Source: Oscillatoriales cyanobacterium | GTDB taxonomy: Bacteria > Cyanobacteriota > Cyanobacteriia > Cyanobacteriales > Microcoleaceae | Assembly: GCA_004292955.1 (NCBI GenBank) | Contig: RDXX01000043.1 | Location: 24,133 to 88,132, forward strand | Reading direction: 5' to 3' | Length of the DNA stretch: 64,000 nt | In this document: positions 27,877 to 37,364 of the stretch, in pieces | Position numbering within the stretch: the stretch's first letter is position 1 | How the letters are laid out: every line of letters begins with the position of its first letter | Position numbers and translations under genes: made by a program | Notes under the pieces: model-generated | Database searches by the model: none | Told to the model about the DNA's origin: nothing | Seen by the model: the letters and a program-made list of their open reading frames with translations, nothing else

Positions 27877-28467
27877 AAAAACGACCTCCTACTGAGAAGC
27901 GCTAACTGTCCTTGGAAACACTCAAGGGATTGCATGATGCTGAATTTAAATCAACAACCAAAAATATTCTGATTGTTGAAAGCGATCGTGCTTAGGCAAG
28001 ATTACCTTGCTTTTTTAATTTAGACAAGCTCGAACCGTAATAATTTTTTAAATTCTCGGTCAAACCCGCTGCAATTACACCCCACAAGCCTTACACCGCA
28101 ATAGTTGGAACGAATACATAAAATATCCGTTCCCGCACAGGCTAAGACTCTCACCTATTGTCCGACTCTATGCTAATTTCCGGACAACCTACAACCGTAT
28201 ATTCACTAGATATCAATAGCCTTCAGGCACAATCAGGCGATCCCTGGCGCCTTAAATCGCTGAAATCCTCTGTTTTTGTGGCTACATCCTCGCAGCGACT
28301 AATTTGGTATTACTGATAACAATCTGTTTTTGGATGAATAAAATATATTAATCTCCGCTATCTAGATTTTCACCGCTTTGATACAAATTTCTTATATTTA
28401 AAGCGAAAGTTGGTTGTACCCGACAGCTATTAAATATCTATATATGTATGTATCTGTCGATCGCGAT
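27877..28467 (-). promoter_or_regulatory. Long structured leader/upstream region of the LysM/M23 gene
   Basis: 591 bp without a gene. Read on the minus strand, 28187-28158 forms a hairpin TTGTCCG/CGGACAA, 28133-28107 forms GGAACG/CGTTCC extended by further A-T and wobble pairs, and AATAG/CTATT (28158-28154 with 28104-28100) could close the second. A further pair TCGCTG/CAGCGA lies near 28250-28297. AGGAGG about 10 nt before the ATG is a strong ribosome binding site. I tested it by eye for the c-di-AMP riboswitch often placed before such genes and did not find its core motifs. Confidence 0.4.
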
Positions 28468-28929
28468 TTATCCGAGTTCGCCCAACTGTCGTTTAGCCTC
28501 AAATAAACCTACAGCGGCGCTGACAGAGAGATTCAAACTCCTGACTCCAGGCTGGCTCATGGGAATAAAAACTGTGGCATCGCAGGCATCCAAGACCAAT
28601 TTAGGAATGCCGACAGTTTCTGAGCCAAACATCAACCAGTCGCTGGGCTGAAATTGGAATTGGGTATAACTGCATCGTCCACCAGTGCTGAATCCGATCG
28701 TTCGCCCTCCTCGCTCCTGCTGAAATATCTCAAAAGCAGCTAAGTCTTCGTGACAGTGGAGATTGACATAGGGCCAATAATCTAAGCCGGCCCTTTTCAG
28801 GTAGCGATCGCTAATTTCAAACCCCAGCGGGCCGACTAAATGTAATGTCGTGCCTGTGGCAGCGCAAGTGCGGGCGATATTGCCAGTATTCGGGGGAATT
28901 TGCGGGTGAATCAAGACAAGTTGGGGCAT
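28468..28929 (-). CDS. trmL: tRNA (cytidine/uridine-34 2'-O)-methyltransferase TrmL
   Basis: 153-aa SPOUT methyltransferase that 2'-O-methylates the wobble base of leucine tRNAs. It starts MPQLVLIHPQIPPNTGNIARTCAATG (family motif 1), has LMFGSETVGIP (motif 2) and ends with IPMSQPGVRSLNLSVSAAVG (motif 3, trefoil knot that binds SAM). Length and motifs match TrmL/YibK closely. The ATG is 11 bp downstream (in transcription) of a CAGTTGA heptamer tract. Confidence 0.95.
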   Translation of the reverse strand: MPQLVLIHPQIPPNTGNIARTCAATGTTLHLVGPLGFEISDRYLKRAGLDYWPYVNLHCHEDLAAFEIFQQERGGRTIGFSTGGRCSYTQFQFQPSDWLMFGSETVGIPKLVLDACDATVFIPMSQPGVRSLNLSVSAAVGLFEAKRQLGELG

Positions 28930-28940
28930 GAAGCTTTAAA

Positions 28941-28978
28941 CAGTTGACAGTTGACAGTTGACCTGGGACAGTTGACAG
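28941..28978. repeat. CAGTTGA heptamers upstream of trmL
   Basis: Three perfect units, a CCTGGGA interruption and one more unit. Same family as 13074-13195. Confidence 0.9.
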
Positions 28979-29170
28979 CCCCCATCGCCCCAAGGATAGC
29001 AATGGTTTCAGCGATTAAACACGTCTTGGCAGTTGCTATCAAAGCAAAAAATACAGCTATTGGCACATTTAGAAATCTACCCAAAGGTAGATACTATTCA
29101 TAGCTTTTATTTATAACAGGTGCCGGCTGCCATTGATTAAATATTCTGATTTGTTTTGCACTGCTACTGT

Positions 29171-30322
29171 TCAAGCGACTAACTGGCCGCACAAATTGTC
29201 TTCCAGCTCCCATTCCTGGTGAGCCATGCCATCAATCCCTTGCAGAATAATCGTGCGCGCATCCAAACCGCCCTCATACAGTTTCAACCACTGTTGGGCG
29301 GTGTTGCCTTCCCGGAGAATCTTTTTGAGCGGCGAGAGAAAGCAACTAAAGCCACGTTTTTTGGCGATCGGCCAGACTTCCTGGTAAATTTCCTCAATCC
29401 AATCTCGCGCCAAAATCTTTCTGCCGTCTTGCCAGTGAGTGAGTTCGGCATCCAAACTTTGCCGGGATGCAGCAATTTCGTTGGCGTCGGTGAGGGCAAC
29501 TAAGTCTTGATTGCGGGTGGCGGCCGGTAAGGTACTGAGTGCTAAGGGGTCTAAGCCGGGGTCTTCCATCATCTGCCAAATACGAGCTTCTAGCAAGGCA
29601 GTGATGGCCAACAAAGCCAGAGGATTGACTTCAAGATCGCAAATTCTCAGTTCGAGGCGGTTGAGACAGTAGGGGCGACGATCGCCATTTGGCCGCACAG
29701 CAGACCACAAATGGCGGACGTTTTGCATACTGCCGAGTTCTAGCTGTTCTTCAGTCCACTGGATGTAATGCTTGTGACTTTCAAACAGGGGGACGATCGC
29801 GGGAGTTTTGGGAAACAAACCCCACCGGGTAGAATGATAGCCCGTGACTTCGCCGTCGAGGAACGGGGAAGAAGCGCTCAATGCCAAGTATAGCGGTGCT
29901 TCGACGCGGGCGAGGCGGATGGCGCGCATCAGCATTTCTGGTTCGGAGATGCCGATGTTGATGTGAATGCTGGCAGTGACGACTTTGGTGCCGTAGGTTT
30001 GCTCGATGTAGGTGTGATAGGGGTTGTTGGGATCCGATCGGTAAAATCGATCGCTCCCACCGAGAGATAGCGTACTTCCCGGGAGCAAGGTATAGTCGCC
30101 CAACTGTTTGAGATACTCGCGCAGCCGGACTCGCGGCTTGACTAGGGCGCACAGCAGGCGATCGTAGCTGCACAGCGGGGCCGTCGTGTACTCCACATTG
30201 CGACTATCAGGCTCCCGCACAAATCCCTCTAGATCGGCGACTATGCGATCGGAGAGACCGACAACCTCACCTTCGGGCGTGCCGGTATACATTTCTACTT
30301 CAAAGCCTTTTGATAGCAGCAC
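29171..30322 (-). CDS. gshA: Glutamate-cysteine ligase, cyanobacterial type
   Basis: 383 aa. First step of glutathione synthesis (Glu + Cys + ATP). It belongs to the GCS2-like cyanobacterial group: LLSKGFEVEMYTGTPEGEVVGLS at the start, GSTLSLGG and TYIEQTYGTKVVTASIHINIGI in the centre, RPNGDRRPYCLNRLELRICD toward the C-terminus, all in the expected order. The start is GTG at 30322, preceded by GAGGA 6 nt upstream. Single gene; glutathione supports the redox enzymes encoded upstream only in a general sense. Confidence 0.93.
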   Translation of the reverse strand: MLLSKGFEVEMYTGTPEGEVVGLSDRIVADLEGFVREPDSRNVEYTTAPLCSYDRLLCALVKPRVRLREYLKQLGDYTLLPGSTLSLGGSDRFYRSDPNNPYHTYIEQTYGTKVVTASIHINIGISEPEMLMRAIRLARVEAPLYLALSASSPFLDGEVTGYHSTRWGLFPKTPAIVPLFESHKHYIQWTEEQLELGSMQNVRHLWSAVRPNGDRRPYCLNRLELRICDLEVNPLALLAITALLEARIWQMMEDPGLDPLALSTLPAATRNQDLVALTDANEIAASRQSLDAELTHWQDGRKILARDWIEEIYQEVWPIAKKRGFSCFLSPLKKILREGNTAQQWLKLYEGGLDARTIILQGIDGMAHQEWELEDNLCGQLVA

Positions 30323-31071
30323 GTTTGTTCCTCAGCTAAGTTGAGTGCTAATTTCTAGTATCCCAAAAATTGAGCTGTTCGTACTATCTGCCACAAGGCA
30401 GAGTTAAAATTTTTGGAGGCTGGGACTGAAACCGGGTATTTGGGCGCCAGCTTTGTTTGAGCGTTTGTGTGTTAGTTGCGGCACCCAAAGCGGCAAATGC
30501 TGGCACCGCCAAGAGTTTCCGAGGCGGTTTTCGGGTGTCAAAGGCTGTTTGTGCGATCGCCTTTGTGTTTGATGCGGCATTCGGGGCGCGATCGTACTTA
30601 TCGTAAACAGAACCCACCCTTACCACAGACAGAAGTGAGAAAGCACTGCATTCTTCCCTCTTCGCTGTTCCTTCTTCCCTCTTCTTTCTGTCACAGGTCA
30701 ACTATCAACTGTCAACTATTTCAAGATAACTTTATTCATCCGAGACTCAAGCAAAATCCGCTTAACCTCAATCCGGTAGTCGTATTTTTTGCACTGTGAG
30801 TAGGCGCGAGAGCGACAGGAATTTTAGGAATATTTCTGGCTATTCCGTTAGCGGGAGTGATAGTTAGCTGGTTTGAAATTGAACAAACGCAAGCGTAAGG
30901 CCAATTGATAAAGCCGTCCCATTTTAGAGAAAGTCAGGCTGAACAACCGGTTTTAAACTGCAAACTAGAAGTCCGATGCTCCAAAAACTATCCTGGGCGC
31001 AACGCGAAACTAAAAGTAAAGAGAAAAAGCAACCTAGGGTTTACGCGGAGCATACACTTTACTGCGTAGAG
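30323..31071. other. 749-bp region with repeats and a gene fragment
   Basis: Contains a short GTCAACT/ATCAACT heptamer tract near 30696-30720 and the transporter fragment annotated at 30721-30898. Other open frames here lack starts and composition typical of genes. Nothing else is supportable. Confidence 0.5.
30721..30898 (+). pseudogene. C-terminal remnant of an AI-2E/PerM-family transporter
   Basis: Translated in one frame this gives QDNFIHPRLKQNPLNLNPVV followed by VFFAL, a TGA stop (30797-30799), then VGARATGILGIFLAIPLAGV and IVSWFEIEQTQA before a TAA. This is the hallmark end of AI-2E family exporters (D-N-x-I-x-P-R, L-x-P-V-V-V-F, G-I-L-G-I-x-L-A-I-P). Only about 58 of roughly 350 codons remain, one in-frame stop is present, and the upstream part is replaced by heptamer repeats. 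It is a relic. Confidence 0.75.
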
Positions 31072-31887
31072 TCAATTCATAAATTGCAAGTCAGTAGGAA
31101 ATCTTGCTTCTTCTGGTTGGGGATCGTAAATGTAATCGCAGTCAAAGCGCATAGCTTGAGAGTGGCGGCTGATCGAAAATCCGCAGTGAGTCACCATTTC
31201 TGTAGTAAAAGTAGCCATGACTAACTCGATAAGTTTTGTGTAAGAAATGTTAGGCTGTTGAACGTAATAAGCGCGTCTAGCAAAAAAGATTCTCTCATCT
31301 TTCGGTACAATTATGGCATTAATTTTGTGTGCGTGTTGAATTGGCTTGATATAGCTTTCAATAAACTGCGACTGATTTTTTTGAAGTCTGGCTAATCTTT
31401 CGTGTTGCAACCAACTCATTTGAAACACAATTTTAATAAATTCAAAACCCAAAATGTAGTTAAAAACATTATTCCGTTCTTCTGTACTCAATACGAAACG
31501 CAGTGCAGATTCTAAATATTGGTCTGTTTCCCGGAGCGCTTGTTGAGATGAGTGGATATAAAATTGTTTGATGTAGCTTCTTAAATCAGATTCGTTTAAT
31601 TCTTTTTTGACTCGGAATCTGATTAAATACTCTTTAACTCGGTGTAGAGTATCTACATCTTCAAACATTTTTGAGACTAAGCCGTCGGCTGTGTACTCAT
31701 CTAAAAATTTGGCTTGAAAATCGGGAGTAGATGCACACAATATGTAGGAGAGGGACAAAACGTAGCGTCGCTGGTTCCAAGGCAAGCTTTCTGCCCACTC
31801 CTTAACTTCTACAGGGAGTTTTTCCAGCACGGTATCTGTGTGGGGACGTTGAGAAAGGTCGGCATATTTATATTTTTGTTTAATCAT
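31072..31887 (-). CDS. Conserved hypothetical protein
   Basis: 271 aa from MIKQKYKYADLSQRP; this ATG is preferred over a GTG 81 bp upstream because AGG precedes it and the upstream residues are hydrophobic, with no ribosome binding site. Soluble, helical, rich in aromatic residues (EWAESLPWNQRRYVLSLSYI; YILGFEFIKIVFQMSW; FFARRAYYVQQPNISYTK), ending in HCGFSISRHSQAMRFDCDYI. I do not recognise the family and see no catalytic motif. Its upstream region, shared with the Mo-nitro_C gene, carries a near-consensus Crp site. Confidence 0.7.
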   Translation of the reverse strand: MIKQKYKYADLSQRPHTDTVLEKLPVEVKEWAESLPWNQRRYVLSLSYILCASTPDFQAKFLDEYTADGLVSKMFEDVDTLHRVKEYLIRFRVKKELNESDLRSYIKQFYIHSSQQALRETDQYLESALRFVLSTEERNNVFNYILGFEFIKIVFQMSWLQHERLARLQKNQSQFIESYIKPIQHAHKINAIIVPKDERIFFARRAYYVQQPNISYTKLIELVMATFTTEMVTHCGFSISRHSQAMRFDCDYIYDPQPEEARFPTDLQFMN

Positions 31888-32021
31888 TGCCTGAAACCTT
31901 GTATTAGTTAATTGACCGGGTAATATATGGCAGGTAAGTACAGTAAAGTAGAGGCCGGCAGTTACCACTTATGTAATTTTTTTATATACCTCTAAGGATA
32001 CAGGATTTAGCGGGTAAAGGC

Positions 32022-32037
32022 GGTGATCTGTCTCACA
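32022..32037. promoter_or_regulatory. Candidate Crp/SYCRP1 binding site
   Basis: GGTGATCTGTCTCACA matches TGTGA-N6-TCACA at 9 of 10 defined positions and continues into ATTT as in cyanobacterial Crp sites. It lies 135 bp upstream of the minus-strand gene start (31887) and about 170 bp upstream of the plus-strand Mo-nitro_C gene (32205). Confidence 0.5.
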
Positions 32038-32204
32038 TTTTTGCGGACTTACTATCACAACTATGAACTTTATATATCACATTTTTGGGCCGCGAGTGTC
32101 ACAGGAAATAATTATTCACGTCACTGGGATAACGGTGGGTTTGGTTGATGATGTAATCAGGGTGATTTATAACTTTTTGTTAATCCGGATTACTGAGGAA
32201 AATC

Positions 32205-32519
32205 ATGAACTCGACTACAAGTATTTTACCTAAAAATCAGTGCCGATACTTAAGTTTTGGCCAGATCCTCGTTCAACCAGTGCGACACTGGTTTGATAGC
32301 ATTGCAGTGGGCGATCGGCAAATAGCTAAGTGGTTGTGCCAAGTTATACCCGCACGGTGTCCTTTTGAGAGAAATATCCAGTTATTCGGACACCATTTTT
32401 TCCACATACCCCCGATGTGCAAGCTAAATCCTGTATATGAAGAATTAGTGGGGTTGCGTTTTCGCTCGCTGTCGTTTTTGGCTGATGTATCCGGGGAAGA
32501 TGTAACGCCGTACTGCTGA
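32205..32519 (+). CDS. Mo-dependent nitrogenase C-terminal domain protein
   Basis: 104 aa. The stretch KWLCQVIPARCPFERNIQLF, then GHHFFHIPPMCKLNPVYEEL, then VGLRFRSLSFLADVSGEDVT and YC is the small Cys-containing Mo-nitro_C domain found as stand-alone proteins in many cyanobacteria, including non-fixers. Cysteines in ARCPFER, PMCKLNP and at the C-terminus may bind metal (inference). The role is unknown and its presence does not prove nitrogen fixation. The ATG is preceded by GAGGA. The other ~600 bp between 31888 and 32907 contain only the Crp-like site and no further gene I can support. Confidence 0.85.
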   Translation: MNSTTSILPKNQCRYLSFGQILVQPVRHWFDSIAVGDRQIAKWLCQVIPARCPFERNIQLFGHHFFHIPPMCKLNPVYEELVGLRFRSLSFLADVSGEDVTPYC

Positions 32520-32907
32520 TTGAGGGGTTTCATACCTCGATCGCCGATCGATCGACCGTAGTGCATCTAGATTGTCTATGATAGTCGATGGAGAGGGGGA
32601 GAGACCTATAACAGCTTCGCTCTTCGGGTAAACAGGGGGAGAGCATTTGAGGCGTTTTAATTAGGCATTGAAATATACAATTTAAATGCTGTAGAGCTTA
32701 TCAATTATTTATGGGTGCAGCACTATGCCAATTGTTCGATCGCCAATTTAGACCACAATCGTTAATATCAGTGGATGCTTTGGATGCTTTTAAATTACAG
32801 CGGGCTTCCATCATTACGGTCAAGTCAACAATAATATCAAACCGTAGCAGCGAAAACAACAGATATAACAATAATTTAACAAATTACTTTGCCTAATGGA
32901 AGTGAAT

Positions 32908-33771
32908 ATGTTTAACGCAACAGAACTGCTAATTAACGATTTTGTAAATCGGCTAATTGAAGGCTACCGGCACACCTACGGTGGCTTCAAATCTGACTAT
33001 GGCGAAATTATTGCTTGGGTAGCCGATATGGCTTTGGAAAATATTGCTAATAGCGATGCTCTTTACCACAATGTGGAACACACTATTTTAGTGACATTGG
33101 TGGGACAAGAGATTCTGCGCGGGAAGCACATCCGCGAGGGCGGTGTTTCCTGCGAACATTGGCTGCATTTCCACATTGCTTTGCTGTGTCACGATATCGG
33201 GTATGTCAAGGGTGTTTGTCGGCAAGATAGAACAGATTTAGGAGTGTATGCGACGGGAATAGGTGACACGAATTTAACGCTACCGAGAGGGGCGACTGAT
33301 GCGAGTTTGACCCCTTATCATGTCGATCGGGGAAAGATGTTTGTTGAGGAACGCTTTGGGGGTCACAGACTGATTGATGCCAACCTGGTTAAGCAGAATA
33401 TTGAGTTAACTCGTTTCCCGGTTCCTCGGGATGAAGACTATCAAGATACTGTGAATTATCCGGGTTTGGTGCGGGCGGCGGATTTAATTGGTCAGTTGAG
33501 CGATCCGCGATATTTGCAAAAGGTGACTGCGCTGTTTTATGAATTTGAGGAGACTGGTCAAAATCAGGTGTTGAAGTATTGCAATCCGGCGGATTTGCGG
33601 GAGGGGTATCCTAAGTTTTATTGGAATGTGGTTTATCGGTATGTCAAGGATGCGATCGGCTATTTAGAATTGACGCAACAGGGGAAACAAATTGTTGCTA
33701 ATCTGAACGCAAATGTGTTTCGGGTGGAGCATTCTGAGGCGGGAGTTGAGGAGGTGGCTTCTGTTAGTTAG
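32908..33771 (+). CDS. HD-domain metal-dependent phosphohydrolase
   Basis: 287 aa from MFNATELLINDF. This ATG is chosen because GGAAG (32898-32902) lies 5 nt before it; an in-frame ATG at 32896 has no ribosome binding site. The protein shows YHNVEHTI (His ligands) and LLCHDIGYVKG (the HD pair), spaced as in HD/PDEase phosphohydrolases, plus a conserved region DASLTPYHVDRGKMFVEERF and AADLIGQLSDPRYL. It may hydrolyse a nucleotide or cyclic nucleotide; the PDEase-like Y-H-N-x-x-H signature makes cAMP or cGMP possible, but this is inference. Soluble, monocistronic. Confidence 0.85.
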   Translation: MFNATELLINDFVNRLIEGYRHTYGGFKSDYGEIIAWVADMALENIANSDALYHNVEHTILVTLVGQEILRGKHIREGGVSCEHWLHFHIALLCHDIGYVKGVCRQDRTDLGVYATGIGDTNLTLPRGATDASLTPYHVDRGKMFVEERFGGHRLIDANLVKQNIELTRFPVPRDEDYQDTVNYPGLVRAADLIGQLSDPRYLQKVTALFYEFEETGQNQVLKYCNPADLREGYPKFYWNVVYRYVKDAIGYLELTQQGKQIVANLNANVFRVEHSEAGVEEVASVS

Positions 33772-33989
33772 GCTTGGAGTTGACTTGGGGCGGGCGCTCT
33801 GGTTGCTGATCCGAGCGAAAGGGCGATCGTCCTATTTAATGTTAAGCTTGTGAACTGTGCTCGATTGGGCGATCGCCATATAGTAAAATATAGCTATACC
33901 CACAGCCGCCAGCAAATTTTAAAATATTTTGATTGTCATTGCTCGATAGATTGACTCGTTCAATTCTTAAGAAATAGAGAAAAATCACC

Positions 33990-34907
33990 ATGAGATTCAT
34001 TAACCCCAAAACCGATTTCGCCTTCAAAAAAATATTCGGTGGCAAGGAAAGCAAACCAATATTGATCAGCTTTCTCAATGCCCTAATTTACAAAGGCCAT
34101 CCCACCATCACCGATTTAGAAATTATCGATCCGTATTTACCATCAAGAGTCTCATATCTTAAAGAGTCTTACCTGGATGTCAAAGCAAAGCTTGCATTAG
34201 GTCAAACTGTAATTATCGAAATGCAAGTTTTAAATGTGGCATCTTTTGCGAAGCGGGTGATTTATAATGCTGCAAAAACTTACTCTACTCAACTGATTCG
34301 CGGTGAAGGTTACTTTAAGTTAAAACCTGTAATTGCTTTGACCATTACAGATTTTGAAATGTTTGAAAACGACCGAGAAGTAATTTCTCACTTTGTGTTC
34401 AAGGAGAAAAAGCGTTTATTTGAGTATCCAGATCCAGGAATGGAAATGATATTTATTGAATTGCCGAAATTCAACAAACAATTGGATCAGTTGGAAACTT
34501 TGACTGACAAGTGGGTTTATTTTATGAAAAATGCCCCCAGTTTGGAAGTAGTACCGTCAACAATGGAAAATGTCTCGGAAATACAACAAGCTTTTGCGAT
34601 TGCTAATGAAACTAACTTGAATCCTGAAGAGTTGAAAGATTTAGAAGATCGCGAGAGGTATATTATGGATCAGCAGGGAATCTTGCGAAAGGGAATTCAA
34701 GAAGGCAGAGAAGAAGGACTCGCACAAGGGCAAGAAGAAGGCAGAGAAGAAGGCAGAGAAGAAGGCAGAGAAGAAGGACTCGCGCTAGGAATGAGAGAAA
34801 AGGCTCTGGAAATTGCTAGGCAACTTCTCAATGTGCTTGACAATCAAACTATTAGTCAAACTACTGGTTTGAGTGTAGAAGATATCGAAAATTTGCGGGA
34901 GGAATAG
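33990..34907 (+). CDS. Rpn-family (PD-(D/E)XK) recombination-promoting nuclease/putative transposase
   Basis: 305 aa. The family start is MRFINPKTDFAFKKIFGG; catalytic-type positions are in SYLDVKAKLALGQTVIIEMQV (D and E-x-Q). The C-terminal region (~225-275) is a charged repeat, EGREEGLAQGQEEGREEGRE, encoded by 12-bp tandem units, which is common in this family and varies in length by slippage. It ends with a small helical domain (ISQTTGLSVEDIENLREE). It belongs to the transposase_31/Rpn group that cuts DNA and promotes RecA-independent recombination; whether it is active here is unknown. Confidence 0.9.
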   Translation: MRFINPKTDFAFKKIFGGKESKPILISFLNALIYKGHPTITDLEIIDPYLPSRVSYLKESYLDVKAKLALGQTVIIEMQVLNVASFAKRVIYNAAKTYSTQLIRGEGYFKLKPVIALTITDFEMFENDREVISHFVFKEKKRLFEYPDPGMEMIFIELPKFNKQLDQLETLTDKWVYFMKNAPSLEVVPSTMENVSEIQQAFAIANETNLNPEELKDLEDRERYIMDQQGILRKGIQEGREEGLAQGQEEGREEGREEGREEGLALGMREKALEIARQLLNVLDNQTISQTTGLSVEDIENLREE

Positions 34908-34913
34908 GAAGGA

Positions 34914-34973
34914 AGGACTGAAGTCCTCACTACAAACTACATCAAATTGGTTTGTAGTGAGGACTTCAGTCCT
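34914..34973. repeat. Palindromic repeat, AGGACTTCAGTCCT family
   Basis: Perfect 23-bp arms around a 14-bp loop, just after the Rpn gene, followed by a partial third arm (34985-35008). Could form a strong hairpin in either transcript. Confidence 0.9.
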
Positions 34974-35159
34974 CATCCAACGAGAGAGGACTGAAGTCAT
35001 CACTATGAACCTATAGACGACTCTGCCATCTGTCTAGAGGAAGATTTTATTAAACGAGTAAATTACGTATTATGCTGTAAAAGTCAGGCAGAGGGAAAAG
35101 CTATCTCCGACTCTCACTCCCAATAGCTGACCAATCTTACAGTATAAAAAATAAATCTC

Positions 35160-37085
35160 ATGACACCAGTCACTCCCAATCAAACTTCATCTCAATACGA
35201 AACTACCCAATCTGAAGAAAAAATTGACTCTCTGGTAGAAGAAGTTAAGCCAGAAACCGAACTCGATTTAGAATTCCTGTACACCAGAGATATTGAATTC
35301 CGCCAAGAAACAATTTATTTCATTGTAGTCGATCGCTTCCACGACGGCGACTCCGCAAATAATGCAGGCCCAAACCCAGAACTTTACGATCCAGAAGGCA
35401 AAGATTGGGGCAAATATTGGGGCGGCGACTTGCAGGGAGTTATCGACAAACTCGACTACTTAAAAGATATGGGTGTTACAGCAGTTTGGCTGACTCCGCT
35501 TTTTGAGCAAGTAGAAGCATTATTTGTCGAACAAGCTGCGATTCACGGCTACTGGACAAAAGATTTTAAACGACTAAATCCCCGGTTTATTGCCAAAGGT
35601 GATAATCCTTCTGTCAACCAAACACAAGAAACTAAAGATACCGTATTTGACAAATTAGTAGACGAGTTGCACCAGCGAAAAATGAAACTTGTACTCGATA
35701 TTGTCTGCAATCACAGCAACCCAGATTTTAGTGGAAAAAAAGGGGAGCTTTACGATGATGGTGTCAAAATAGCTGACTTTAACGATGACAAAGATAACTG
35801 GTATCACCATTATGGAGAAGTCCAAAATTGGGAAGATGAATGGCAAGTTCAAAACTGCGAACTGTCTGGCTTGGCTACTTTCAATGAAAACAATATTGCC
35901 TATCGCAGTTACATTAAGTCAGCAATTAAACAGTGGCTAGATAGAGGTGTTGATGCTTTGCGGGTTGATACAGTTAAGCATATGCCGATCTGGTTTTGGC
36001 AAGAGTTTACTGCGGATATTTTGACACATAGACCTGATGTTTTCATCTTTGGGGAATGGATTTACAGCGATCCTAGAAATGACCTTTCTGTGGAATTTGT
36101 CAATGAGTCGGGGATGACTATTTTAGATTTTGGGCTGTGCGTGGCAATTCGAGAAGTATTGGGACAGGGTGCGGAAGCCGGATTTCAGTTAATTCAGGAT
36201 GTGCTGAATTTGGATCACCGCTATTACGGGGCGACGGAGTTGATTACTTTTATTGACAACCACGATATGCCGCGGTTTCAGTCGTTGAATGCCGATCGAC
36301 AAATGCTCCGGTTGGCGATAAATTTAATCATGACAAGTCGTGGCATTCCGTGCCTTTATTACGGCACTGAACAGTACCTGCACGATGATACAGAAGGGGG
36401 AAATGACCCTTACAACCGCCCGATGATGGAAAAGTGGGATACTGATTCGCCGATTTACCGCGATGTGCGGTTGCTGTCTGGGTTGCGGCGGCTGAATCCT
36501 GCTATTTCGATGGGGAGTCAGTGGCAAAAATATCTAACTGCTGATGTTTATTGTTACGTCCGCCGCTATCGCGATTCTGTGGTGTTTGTGGCGATGAATC
36601 GGGGCGATTCTGTGACTGTTGAAGCGGTTGATACGGAGTTGCCGGATGGAGAGCATACGGAGGTTTTATCGCGCCGCAAGTTTGAAGTTAAAGACGGGAT
36701 GCTGTATAATTTGGAGTTGGGCGATCGCGAAGTAATGATTTTTAGCCGCGTGGGAGAGCGAGTTAAGGGGAAAACTATTGTGCGGGCTCAGCTTAACAGT
36801 GTTAAAAGTCAGCCTGGGGAAAGAATTGTGGTGGTTGGAGATTGTCCTGAATTGGGGAATTGGGATATTAGTAAGGCTTACCCGCTGGAGTATATCAATA
36901 CTAATACTTGGTTTGGGGAAATTCCTTTTAATGAAAGTGCGGGTAAGTTGATTTCTTATAAGTATGCGCTGCTGCGGGAAGGAATGTCGCCACTGCGAGA
37001 AAATTTGGTTTGTCGGCGCTGGGTTTTGGCTTCGGAAGGGACTGTGAAATGGCGGGATAAGTGGGTTTCGGGACGGGAGTCTTGA
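35160..37085 (+). CDS. GH13 alpha-amylase-type glycosidase with C-terminal CBM20
   Basis: 641 aa. The (beta/alpha)8 catalytic domain has region I DIVCNHSNP, region II ALRVDTVKH with nucleophile D270, region III FIFGEW with acid/base E299, and region IV FIDNHDMPRF with transition-state D369. The C-terminal ~100 residues (QLNSVKSQPGERIVVVGDCPELGNWD...) form a starch-binding CBM20. The organisation resembles cyclodextrin glycosyltransferases and maltogenic amylases, without their middle domains. No signal peptide, so it should act on internal glycogen or maltodextrins. Monocistronic. Confidence 0.92.
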   Translation: MTPVTPNQTSSQYETTQSEEKIDSLVEEVKPETELDLEFLYTRDIEFRQETIYFIVVDRFHDGDSANNAGPNPELYDPEGKDWGKYWGGDLQGVIDKLDYLKDMGVTAVWLTPLFEQVEALFVEQAAIHGYWTKDFKRLNPRFIAKGDNPSVNQTQETKDTVFDKLVDELHQRKMKLVLDIVCNHSNPDFSGKKGELYDDGVKIADFNDDKDNWYHHYGEVQNWEDEWQVQNCELSGLATFNENNIAYRSYIKSAIKQWLDRGVDALRVDTVKHMPIWFWQEFTADILTHRPDVFIFGEWIYSDPRNDLSVEFVNESGMTILDFGLCVAIREVLGQGAEAGFQLIQDVLNLDHRYYGATELITFIDNHDMPRFQSLNADRQMLRLAINLIMTSRGIPCLYYGTEQYLHDDTEGGNDPYNRPMMEKWDTDSPIYRDVRLLSGLRRLNPAISMGSQWQKYLTADVYCYVRRYRDSVVFVAMNRGDSVTVEAVDTELPDGEHTEVLSRRKFEVKDGMLYNLELGDREVMIFSRVGERVKGKTIVRAQLNSVKSQPGERIVVVGDCPELGNWDISKAYPLEYINTNTWFGEIPFNESAGKLISYKYALLREGMSPLRENLVCRRWVLASEGTVKWRDKWVSGRES

Positions 37086-37117
37086 CAGTTGAAAGTTGAA
37101 AGTTGACAGTTGACAGT
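37083..37117. repeat. CAGTTGA/AAGTTGA heptamers after the amylase gene
   Basis: Five units beginning in the amylase stop codon region. The remaining spacer to 37364 contains degenerate copies and no gene. Confidence 0.85.
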
Positions 37118-37364
37118 TTGGAAATTTTAACAATATCAATGCAACCGGAAACGATAGATTATTGATTGTTGACTGTTGGGAAATTTGAATAATACCCATG
37201 CAACCGGAAACTATATGAGTAGGGTGCGCCGAAGAGCATCTGATCGCCATAAGTAGTGCGTCAAATTAATTTTTGCGCCCAGGGCTGACACCCGGGCGCC
37301 AATCTTGTAAGAGTCAAAAATAGTCACAGGGGTCGATCGATCGATTCAAATGACTTAAACTTTT

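Noticed and set aside
27999..28018. Plus-strand hairpin GCAAG/CTTGC followed by six T
   Set aside because: A five-pair stem is weak and no plus-strand gene precedes it; not called as a terminator.
27877..28320. c-di-AMP (ydaO) riboswitch upstream of the M23 peptidase
   Set aside because: The expected core segments (GGGGGA-C-CA and GGGGUGAA) are not found on the transcribed strand; only unrelated hairpins are seen.
32711..32896. 61-codon plus-strand frame ending at the HD-protein gene
   Set aside because: No ribosome binding site, low-complexity Asn-rich end, no resemblance to a family; more likely leader sequence.
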